DNA of 22,558 nt from positions 19,829-42,386 of the forward strand of contig AVPN01000633.1 of assembly GCA_000695325.1 (NCBI GenBank), written 5' to 3'. The notes beneath the pieces are model-generated. The model saw nothing but the letters and a program-made list of their open reading frames with translations, had not been told where the DNA came from and made no database searches. The translations under genes and the position numbers were made by a program. Each line of letters starts with the position of its first letter. Within the stretch, counting starts at the first letter, position 1. Shown here piece by piece: positions 1 through 7,816 of this stretch. The stretch comes from Pleurobrachia bachei (Eukaryota; Ctenophora; Tentaculata; Cydippida; Pleurobrachiidae).

Positions 1-32
<32 letters not shown>

Positions 33-56
33 AGAGAGTGAGAGAGAGAGATAGAG
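1..56. repeat. GA-rich microsatellite
   Basis: A run of AG dinucleotides interrupted by a short G tract and a few T substitutions, cut by the window edge. Simple-sequence repeat with no coding content. Confidence 0.9.
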
Positions 57-1389
57 AGTGCGTGTTTGTTTTGTTTTGAATTTCGATTTTGACTAATAAT
101 GTTCTATGTTTTAGCTACTACTGATGATGGTGTAACACACCGAAAATTCTGGTTCGTCTACAAATAATCCAGCGAGTCCCAATTAGTCCAATAAATACAT
201 GAACTGTACTCTCTCATTATTTGTTCCTTATACTCAGCCAAGATCAGCAAGGTTGACGATTATTCGAGCATCCTGCCATCGACTTCTTCCAATTCTGAAA
301 TTCGATTTGTGCCCTTAATTTCGATAGATCGAATAGCTGTAACCACTTTGAATTTGTCAAAAGGTAGATTGACATTCGACATTCTGGAATTAGGGGAGCA
401 TGCCTGGCAGATGAATGGAAGATCAAATTAATCTTGGCAAAGTAATCGTTGTGCTGGATCAATTCTATAGTCTTTTACATCCACGCGGCCTTTTCTGATT
501 CGCAGATTATCTGTATGGCGACCCTATTTGATTCTCGACAGTGCGCTCAGTTGGGGTCGGCGGCGCCAGGCAGCAGCTTATGAACTATATGAGATGATTA
601 AATCGCTGTATAATAGTTCTGCATTTTGAGTTGTGGCCAAATTATCAGTACATTCCTGCTGCATATTATCTTGGATCCATTGCATCCTATATTCGCTTCG
701 TATGTGAGATCGATCTCGAGTCGCTGCGCGACCTCGATCTCACTCAGGCTTCCATGTAGCCAACATATTATCCTTATTTAATTTAAGGCCACATATATTA
801 TGCTGTGAAGAGAACATCAGTGTACTAAGGATCTTCACGTCCCGAACTTTAATTACGATCACATATTATTATTTTTCTTTTCGTATTATAATAGGTGCTA
901 CATTTGATTCACATGCTGCTGCACTACACAAGGTTGCCTGGCTAGACGTTTAGCCTATTATAGTCTATAGACTGTGTTTTGGGCATTACAAATGTAAATC
1001 GAGAGTTAGTTGTTAGAAAATAACTAAGCACCAGGTGCTGTTAAGTGGAACCCAATGTATACGCGGCTGGTCTAAGATCTGTGTGAAGTTATCCTATACA
1101 TCTCTTTTAAGACTGTAGGGAAAAACAAAGCATGTGATGATCATGCTACCTCCAACAATATTGTTCAGTTCTAGTTCTTGTTATTTGTTTCTCATAACAA
1201 ACTGTAATCCTTGATATAGATATGAACATACAAACTATTACGGGATTAGCCATCCGAATAACGGATTCCACGGCTAACGAATCGAATCTGCACCTAACCG
1301 ATCCAGGTAACTTTTTATAACAAAAACTTTATGAGCGAGTCAACCAAAAACAAATTTTTAAGACCCTAGGGCGCGAATAGGAGAGTGCC
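57..1389. other. Unassigned DNA upstream of the GPCR gene
   Basis: I see no convincing exon, RNA gene or transposon here. The one minus-strand open frame (244-462) has no recognisable domain and no supporting splice signals. A short hairpin lies at 704-743. The stretch probably holds the GPCR promoter and 5' untranslated sequence, but no core promoter motif is clear enough to place. Confidence 0.4.
704..743. repeat. Short hairpin
   Basis: GTGAGATCGA at 704-713 is the exact reverse complement of TCGATCTCAC at 734-743. The 20-base loop between them can itself pair through GTCG and CGAC. It may be a DNA or RNA hairpin or a small MITE remnant; no function is assigned. Confidence 0.6.
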
Positions 1390-4189
1390 ATGGTTGCGTT
1401 TGCCGTCGACTCAATCATTCTTAAGAGTAAGTCGATGGCAAACGCAGCTGTTTCTCTCAGCAAAACGAGTGCCGAAAACACAATTCATGTTTCATAATCT
1501 GAATCCAACTCTGGTTATCGATACAGGATTACATGAATGAATATTCACATTTCCAATTTCAAAGGGTCTAAAACAACTGATTACAGGTGCGACGGTTACT
1601 CTACCAGAAGATAGGAACGATTTACCCGACAATGTTTTGTGGAAAGATGGCAGGGCTCCTGTGTTGGGTGTAGTGACTGCAGGAATCACACTTCTCATGG
1701 TACGTAGCAGGAAATACTGGTCCTTGATTGGCTGATAACCAGTCACGTGACCTATATAACGAGTTCTGATTGGTTGTTTGTTTGTGTCGGTCGGTTCCTA
1801 TCAAACCCTTACAATTACAAATTCTGGCTGGAGTGAAAATTGGGACATTACGTTTCCTATTTCAAACTGTTTTCAATGAACCTGTCGTGATCAACTTATA
1901 GCCAATAACATCCATCCCCAGATAGTTGGCAACGTCTTAGTATTGTCTGTTCTGATTCAAAGAAAACGAGTTCGGACTCCTTCAAATCTCATTATCGGTA
2001 ACTTTTATTATACAGTCGGACCCCGATTTAACAGCCCCCGATTTAACGGACACAACCCTTTCCCCCGAGGGTGCCGTTAAATCGGGGTTCGACTTTATAT
2101 AGCTTTATAAAATTAATAGGATCTTCTTACAAATTTATGGAATGCAATTGAAAAAAAGTAATACACATATTACATCTATAAGTATTATCATTATTACATT
2201 ATCATTACACTATCATAGTATTATGTATTACAGGAGCGACCTCACTGAACGATCTCCTGACGGCCCTCCTTTACCTTGTCTTTGTGTCCGTGGCATGTTT
2301 TACTGACTCCTGGATGGGAGGGGATACGTGGTGCAGGTTTACTGCAATCGTAGCTCTCGTATCAATGAAGGTATAACACACACGTGCTTTACATTTCATA
2401 GCATTAGCTGTAGACGTGAAACACAGTGTTTATATCGGAAAATTCTGTAAATTTTAATTGATTTAGTACCATTATATCGTTGTTCATCTTGTTAATAGTC
2501 TGTGATCATCCTCTTCCTTTTAGGTTTACCTATCAGCAACTCATCAACCTTTCCCACGTCTAGGTAACAACGACGAACATAGCCCTGATCTCACTGGAAC
2601 GTCTAATCTCCATCTCGGTACCGCTCTACTACCGGCGACATTGTTCCAGTCGCCTCATTCTGACAGTTATAGCGGTGTCCTGGGCTGTTGTCTACACATC
2701 CGGATTCCTCCTCTTTTTCCTTCTTGATTATGGTGTAAGTAGTTGCAGCTTGCGTCCACTAGAGCGGCTGAATCAAGAAATACTGGTCCCTGAATGGCTG
2801 ATAACCAGTAACGTGACCTAAATAACGAGTTCTGATTGGTTATTTACTTGCATGCTGTTGGGCGCACTACTTCATCCATCATTCCATCGAGTTATCTAAT
2901 TCCGGAACTTTTCATCATTCTTCCTGACGATTCGCATCTTTATCGATAACGATCGTTACTTAACCACCTAATTCTCACGATAGGAGGGTTTCGTGAAATA
3001 CAACACACGGTACAAGCAGTGTGTTATATATTGGGACCAGAATGAGGACCGTAGCGCCAGTAACATCTACAGTTATTTCGAATTGACTTTCAACTTTACA
3101 CTGCTGGCGACCATGCTGGTTTGCAATGGGTAAGTACATATCCAAAAAAGAATCTTTCAGTGAAAATAGGAATCATTATTTCGGGGTATATAGATTTAAG
3201 TTTTCCTCCGAGTAAATCGGGACAGTCACCCATATGCTTCTCCAAGTGATATATTAATTCACCCAAATACTGGTTCCTAGGTATGTTTTGTTTGTCATCC
3301 GGTACCACGTGGGAAATATGAACCGTCAACAAGCTTGTGTTCTACAGCCGGGGACAGCCGGGAATGCAGCAGAGAATAAGAGTTTTACACCCATGTACAT
3401 CAGGGCTGTTACCACTACAATCGTTGTCGTCACCGTCTTTGTGATGAGGTAGGTGTTGGGAGATTGTCCTTATATGGACAATTTTAGCACCATTATTGGA
3501 CAATTTTAGTTTGTTATGTGCATAACTCCAGTTGAAATCTAGTTGAAATCTTTGAGTTTCATCACTTCGCAGCAACTCAAAGATTTAAAAAATAATTATA
3601 CTCACGGCGAAACTTGGCATACGCTGCAAGCCCTTCTAATTTTGTGGGTGCAGTAACCGGCTCACGAGGAGATTTCAACTGTATCACATGCCAAATTGTC
3701 ACCCCATGGGTTTCAACAAACCTGTAATGTTTCTGACATCTCATTTTTGTCTTTGTTGCAAATATTCCTAACACTGTTCGCTACTGTTCTAACACTGCTA
3801 TTTCCCATTGCAGCTGGATCCCCTACCTGGTGGTCTACATCATTCTCAACCAGCACATACTAAACCAACACCATTGCATCCTCCCGACTCTATTCGATAT
3901 CGGCTGGTGGCTAACCTACCTCGGACCAGTCGTGAATCCTTATCTCTTCGCCTTCCGGCTGGAATCTTTCAGGACTGTTCTTAGAGATTGGTTCTTGCGG
4001 AGGAAGCAGTGTTCAAGAGAGTTGGTACCCACCAATTGTACAAAGGGGGAGACTCTTCGTTCGAATTCCAATATTTGTAAAAGGAGTAATCTTTCCATTA
4101 CACCGGCAATCACGAACCAGCATACTTCTCCTTTTTTTTTAAAGACTAATTATGCATCGCTTGTTACAGGACATCAACTCCTCAATTAG
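1390..4189 (+). CDS. Class A (rhodopsin-like) G protein-coupled receptor, 8 inferred exons
   Basis: Seven-transmembrane receptor predicted to act at the plasma membrane; ligand unknown. Exons: 1390-1426 (tentative start exon), 1587-1699, 1922-1997, 2234-2370, 2564-2734, 2984-3129, 3281-3448, 3814-4189. All junctions are GT-AG and phases agree, giving about 407 residues. Class A landmarks fall in order: GN in TM1 (N54), D82 in TM2 (SLNDLL), C109 opening TM3, E133-R134-L135 in place of DRY, W161 in TM4, C191 in loop 2 (partner of C109), SWIP at 283-286 in TM6 and NPYLF at 324-328 in TM7. The TM3 position that is Asp in amine receptors is Ala116, and the retinal-lysine position in TM7 is Tyr318, so it is neither a typical amine receptor nor an opsin. 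The usual TM5 proline is absent. The tail is Ser/Thr/Asn-rich. Introns contain MITEs at 1708, 2013 and 2775. The family call is secure; the first exon is not, because it overlaps a hairpin and has no strong upstream evidence. Confidence 0.88.
1395..1446. repeat. Hairpin over the tentative first GPCR exon and its donor
   Basis: The 17-base arm 1395-1411 (starting TGCGTTTGCC) is complementary to 1430-1446 with one mismatch; the loop is 18 bases. The arms enclose the proposed exon 1 end and its GTAAGT donor at 1427. It may be a tiny inverted-repeat element or a structure affecting splicing. Confidence 0.75.
1708..1800 (+). mobile_element. hAT-like MITE family 1, in GPCR intron
   Basis: Begins CAGGAAATACTGGTCC and ends GGTCGGTTCCTA, matching the element at 20279-20395. 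It begins 8 bases after the start of the GT donor at 1700, in the sense orientation of the gene. It carries the family GTCACGTGAC E-box and two inverted CCAAT boxes (ATTGG). No clean target duplication is visible. Confidence 0.85.
2013..2095. mobile_element. Pogo/Tc1-like MITE family 2, in GPCR intron
   Basis: An 83-bp inverted-repeat element. The left end is CAGTCGGACCCCGATTTA, and the right end is its imperfect reverse complement (TAAATCGGGGTTCGACTT). It is flanked by TA on both sides (2011-2012 and 2096-2097), the target duplication typical of Tc1/mariner/pogo elements. It starts 15 bases after the start of the donor at 1998 and fills much of the intron. Confidence 0.85.
2775..2850 (+). 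mobile_element. hAT-like MITE family 1, truncated, in GPCR intron
   Basis: Internal family-1 sequence from AAGAAATACTGGTCCC through the E-box (here degenerated to GTAACGTGAC) to TTACTTG. The terminal GGTCGGTTCCTG is missing. It lies about 40 bases downstream of the donor at 2735, again in sense orientation. Confidence 0.8.
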
Positions 4190-4347
4190 TACTAATTAGC
4201 AGTGATTAGTATGATATGTGAATACCAATTATGTAGATATGGTGTTTGTAACGCAATTAGATTAGCTATTAAACAGCTGTAGAACTAGATCTTAGGAAAC
4301 AGGGACACTTAAAATGGCTGAAAAAATAAGGTCATGATGTAGGTTAT

Positions 4348-4453
4348 AACAGTTTAAGTTCAAAATATATTTACCAGTCTTTTGTGCCATATATCTAACC
4401 GGTTAGATATATGGCACAAAAGACTGGTAAATATATTTTGAACTTAAACTGTT
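4348..4453. repeat. Perfect 106-bp palindrome
   Basis: Two 53-base arms that I read as exactly complementary, meeting at CCGG (centre 4400/4401) with no loop. It lies between the GPCR stop and the start of the duplicated EF-hand segment. A palindromic MITE is the likeliest identity, but no convincing target duplication is visible. In RNA it would form one long hairpin. Confidence 0.9.
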
Positions 4454-4925
4454 TTGAGCTTAAACTGTGAAGCTAATGGCTTATATTGTACGTTCTTGTT
4501 TTGTTCAAACCTTAGTTTGTAGTCAGAACCTGGCAAGTATACGTTCAGTGTGATGCAGCGACGGTCATAAGAAATCGAATTCTATTAAAAACTTTTACCG
4601 TCGCCTGGCAGAAGTATGTGATCGCTATTTATGTCGGAATTTAATATTCCTGTTGAGATATATATTAAAAGAACTTGTGTCTATAAGAAAACAAATAGTG
4701 TCGTATTTACAGATTACACATTTATATTTACACATCGCACTTTCTTTAAGACTTTTAAGGGACCAGCACTTTGGTCTTCCATTATTTAAGCAATTAAGCA
4801 TATGAGCTAGAGTAAAAATACAATCAATTATTGATTCATGGAGTTGAGCAATTAATGATTTCACGAGTCTCCAAGGCCCAAGCTGGGTCTCCAAGATAAT
4901 ATCTACTATCCAGTGAATCTATATA

Positions 4926-5019
4926 GGACCACGATTTACTGGGAGTCGAGTCCAGGTCCAGGATGTTCGGGGGAAAAGAATTTCCCGGAAAATCGGGGGC
5001 CGGTAAATTACGTGGTCTG
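4926..5019. mobile_element. Diverged pogo-like MITE family 2 (copy A)
   Basis: Left end GGACCACGATTTACTGG pairs imperfectly with the right end CCGGTAAATTACGTGGTCTG. The left end resembles GGACCCCGATTTACTGG of the element at 13095, so I place it in the same family as an older member. It sits downstream of the EF-hand stop. Confidence 0.65.
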
Positions 5020-5053
5020 ACCTTATTAAAGTGAAACATTAAAAAAAACCATG

Positions 5054-5160
5054 GGAACTGACCGTCACAAGTAAACAACCAATCAGAACTCGTTATTTAG
5101 GTCACGTGACTATTCATCATCCAATCATGGACCAGTATTTCCTGATTCAGTCGGTTCCTG
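5054..5160 (-). mobile_element. hAT-like MITE family 1 abutting the EF-hand stop codon (copy A)
   Basis: Read on the minus strand it begins CAGGAACCGACTG and ends CGGTCAGTTCC, with the family E-box and CCAAT boxes inside. It starts three bases after the EF-hand stop codon, so the proximal 3' untranslated region is transposon-derived. Its orientation is sense to the gene. Confidence 0.85.
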
Positions 5161-5163
5161 CAT

Positions 5164-6270
5164 TTAGAAGCCTAAGATAGTGTTTCTAAACTCGTTAAAG
5201 TCGATGTTGCCGTCCCCGGAGGCGTCTACTTCGTTCAGCAGAGATAGCACTTCGTCCTCAGTCATATAGACCCCTGCCAAGTTCATTGCCTGGGGGATGG
5301 GAGGAGCATTCATTGTATAGGGGAGGATTTAGTTTATTGATTTAGTTCATTGTGATAAAGGTGATATCGGTTGCCATAGTGATAAAGGTGATATAATTAC
5401 ATTGGCTAGATCCTTGGCGGTGATGACTTTATCCCCCTGTGAGTCTCCCTGTGAGTTTTCCACAACACTGGAACACAGATGGGTAAATGATTCCTCTACC
5501 TCGTCCCCTGTATACCTGAATAAAATTTCTTACTTCAGAGTCATGTCAAGTCAAGTGGTCGGTCTCTCCCAATCACTGGGTAAGCTGGCAGTTTTTAGTC
5601 CTAAGCCACTCCGTTATATCGAGGTACTAATCTTACAGCTGTAAGGGGGCCAGCCTTTCGTGCAGGCAGCCGAACAAAAGGGGTTTTGAAATGGGGAAAG
5701 TTGATGCTATAACTTACACCTCCCGCATGAAGCCGTCTATGGTGTTCATAAGTTCATCACAGTCAACAGTACCTCCCCCGTCGGAGTCCAGAACGCTGTA
5801 CATTATCTGAAAATATAGAAGGATCCAGAAACTGACCGAAACAAGTAAGCAACCAATCAGAACTCGTTATTTAGGTCACGTGACTGATTATCAGCCAATC
5901 AGGGACCAGTATACTTACATCGAGGTCATCAGTTGTTGTAACAATTTTCAAATTATCCACTAGATTCTTCATTTCCTCCACGTCTAGCTCTCCGCTGCCA
6001 TCTCCATCGTAATCAACAAATAACTTCCGCAACTCCACTATCTGAAATATGGAAATAAACAATAAATCATGGGAGACAATCAATAAGGAATCTAACAGAT
6101 ATCAGGAGCTGGAACAAATCAATTTAGAATCATCAACTGGAACGGCTCCGGTCTGAGCGCACTTTCAAATGGGGGTCATACCGCTAAAACCACTAACAAC
6201 CCTCAAGCCATTCGTTATTTGAGGTGATTTGATTAACACTAACCTCTTCATCAGTTAGGTTCGATGCCAT
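5164..6270 (-). CDS. Calmodulin-like EF-hand protein, copy A (5 exons, 159 aa)
   Basis: Exons in transcript order: 6244-6270, 5919-6041, 5718-5806, 5401-5515, 5164-5289. All junctions are GT-AG and phases agree. Start: ATG at 6268-6270 giving MASNLTDEE. Stop TAA at 5164-5166. The product is a small cytosolic-type Ca2+-binding protein with the calmodulin/troponin-C four-hand layout. Hand 1 loop residues 21-32 (DGDGSGELDVEE) is canonical. Hand 2, 57-68 (DSDGGGTVDCDE), has Gly at ligand position 5. Hand 3, around 104-115, is degenerate: Lys109 replaces the invariant Gly and the last ligand is Asp. Hand 4, 140-151 (DASGDGNIDFNE), is canonical. Two or three sites should bind Ca2+. At 159 residues it is slightly longer than calmodulin (about 149). 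The partner is unknown and I cannot separate a Ca2+ sensor from a buffer. The intron between exons 2 and 3 is nearly all MITE. Confidence 0.93.
5826..5912 (-). mobile_element. hAT-like MITE family 1 forming most of an EF-hand intron (copy A)
   Basis: The host intron is 5807-5918, 112 bases, and the element fills 87 of them. On the minus strand it runs from ATACTGGTCCCTGATTGG, right after the GTAAGT donor, to CGGTCAGTTTCTG, with about 19 bases left before the exon 3 acceptor. The left terminal CAGGAACCGACC of the full-length element is missing. This is the best introner candidate in the window. Confidence 0.9.
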
Positions 6271-6848
6271 GATAGAAACGTGTCACACCATTCATCCGCG
6301 GATATATTCACACTACAATATTGTCATGTTAGACAGGATAAGTATCGGATTATTGTTTATGGACCGCATGATATTAATTTGTAGAGATGGTATATATCTT
6401 TTCGGGTGGGTAAATATGGACGAAATGAAAATACGGTGGTTGATTAATGGCAACACATGAAGTATGAACTCTACATCTATAATATACTCATAAGTTCTAT
6501 ACTAGCTCGACTACCATAGTACCATATGTATCATAATTCTAGCTATCGATCGTAACTAAACGGCAGACAACTCGACATTGGAAAATGATAAACAATATGA
6601 TCAGCGGTAACGTAGGATAATTATAGCTGTATGTATAACTATTGCAATATATTGACCGGAAAAAGCAAACTTAAGAATCCATGCGGTTGACTGATTGCCG
6701 GTAATTTTCCGTCCGATCGGCATCATGATTGCCTGGTAATTATACTAGAAAATGCCCGATTCGAAAGAGAAAGTGGTTTGTGTTCTCTACTAGATACATG
6801 TGATACTGACGTCAGATCAGTATGCCAGTGCAGAGGAGAAATAATCAG
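6271..6848 (-). promoter_or_regulatory. Presumed EF-hand promoter region (copy A)
   Basis: Sequence upstream of the EF-hand ATG, reading as identical to copy B (9170-9747). A full cAMP-response-element palindrome TGACGTCA lies at 6807-6814, about 540 bases upstream of the ATG. No TATA box is placed with confidence. Assignment as promoter rests on position and conservation between copies only. Confidence 0.4.
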
Positions 6849-6867
6849 AAACTCATTAGCATGAAGT

Positions 6868-7020
6868 AGGAAAACATAAAGAAAGAGTTGGAGAGGTAAA
6901 CAGAGGGAGAGAGGATAGAGAAAGAGTTGGAGAGATATAAACAGAGAGGGAGAGGAAGATAGAGAGACTTAGCCAGATGAGAGAGACAGATAGAATGAAA
7001 CAGAGAGATAGAGGGTGGAG
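6868..7020. repeat. Polypurine (GA-rich) tract, copy A
   Basis: An imperfect GA-rich tract containing a repeated GAAAGAGTTGGAGAG module (first near 6880). Low-complexity, and repeated in copy B at 9767-9919. It could form triplex DNA; no gene is present. Confidence 0.8.
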
Positions 7021-7509
7021 GGTAGTATGAAAGTTTGGTGCCCCACCTCGCTAACCCTTACTAAGAATCCGTGGCCCACCTTGTATTGTACGTTCTTGTT
7101 TTGTTCAAACCTTAGTTTGTAGTCAGAACCTGGCAAGTATACGTTCAGTGTGATGCAGCGACGGTCATAAGAAATCGAATTCTATTAAAAACTTTTACCG
7201 TCGCCTGGCAGAAGTATGTGATCGCTATTTATGTCGGAATTTAATATTCCTGTTGAGATATATATTAAAAGAACTTGTGTCTATAAGAAAACAAATAGTG
7301 TCGTATTTACAGATTACACATTTATATTTACACATCGCACTTTCTTTAAGACTTTAAGGGACCAGCACTTTGGTCTTCCAGTATTTAAGCATATGAGCTA
7401 GAGTAAAAATACAATCAATTATTGATTCATGGAGTTGAGCAATTAATGAGTTCACGAGTCTCCAAGCTGGGTCTCCAAGATAAAATCTACTATCCAGTGA
7501 ATCTATATA

Positions 7510-7598
7510 GGACCACGATTTACTGGGAGTCCAGGTCCAGGATATTCGGGGGAAAAGACTTCCCCGGAAAATCGGGGGCCGGTAAATTACGTGGTCTG
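7510..7598. mobile_element. Diverged pogo-like MITE family 2 (copy B)
   Basis: Duplicate of the element at 4926-5019, with the same ends GGACCACGATTTAC and TAAATTACGTGGTCTG and a few small internal differences. Confidence 0.65.
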
Positions 7599-7631
7599 AC
7601 CTTATTAAAGTGAAACATTAAAAAAAACCAT

Positions 7632-7813
7632 GGGAACTGACCGTCACAAGTAAACAACCAATCAGAACTCGTTATTTAGGTCACGTGACTATTCATCATC
7701 CAATCTTGGTGACATAGGCACCTGGTGTGATCCCCACACACATGTGTGGGGATCGCACTAGGTGGCTATGTCGCCAACATCCAATCATGGATTCCTGATT
7801 CAGTCGGTTCCTG
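7632..7813 (-). mobile_element. hAT-like MITE family 1 abutting the EF-hand stop (copy B), interrupted
   Basis: Duplicate of 5054-5160, again starting three bases after the stop codon, but split by a younger 72-bp MITE and its 9-bp target duplication. A short segment (CCAGTATT region) present in copy A is missing after the insertion. Confidence 0.85.
7706..7777. mobile_element. 72-bp nested MITE with 9-bp target duplication
   Basis: Almost fully palindromic: TTGGTGACATAGGCACCT at the left pairs with AGGTGGCTATGTCGCCAA at the right, and the centre is ACACATGTGT. CATCCAATC flanks both sides (7697-7705 and 7778-7786), and copy A has it once at the same place. A 9-bp duplication suggests a Mutator-like mobiliser; the short ends do not prove it. 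Confidence 0.92.
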
Positions 7814-7816
7814 CAT

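Larger units (their letters stand above)
4484..7033. repeat. Tandem segmental duplication, copy A
   Basis: A 2550-bp unit starting TATTGTACGTTCTTG and ending GGTAGTATGAAAG. It matches 7084-9932 throughout, with a 50-bp unique spacer (7034-7083) between the copies. It contains one EF-hand gene, one pogo-like MITE, two family-1 MITEs and a polypurine tract at its end. It lacks both later insertions found in copy B, so it shows the ancestral empty sites. Confidence 0.95.

Noticed and set aside
1390-4189. Opsin or amine receptor identity for the GPCR
   Set aside because: The TM7 lysine position is Tyr318 and the TM3 aspartate position is Ala116.
5402-5644. 80-codon plus-strand frames at 5402 and 8301
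   Set aside because: They are antisense to EF-hand exon 4; the minus-strand frame has splice sites, phase agreement and synonymous-only change.
6269-6460. 63-codon plus-strand frames at 6269 and 9168
   Set aside because: They lie upstream of the EF-hand start, have no domain, and their identity between copies is explained by the homogenised duplicate segment.
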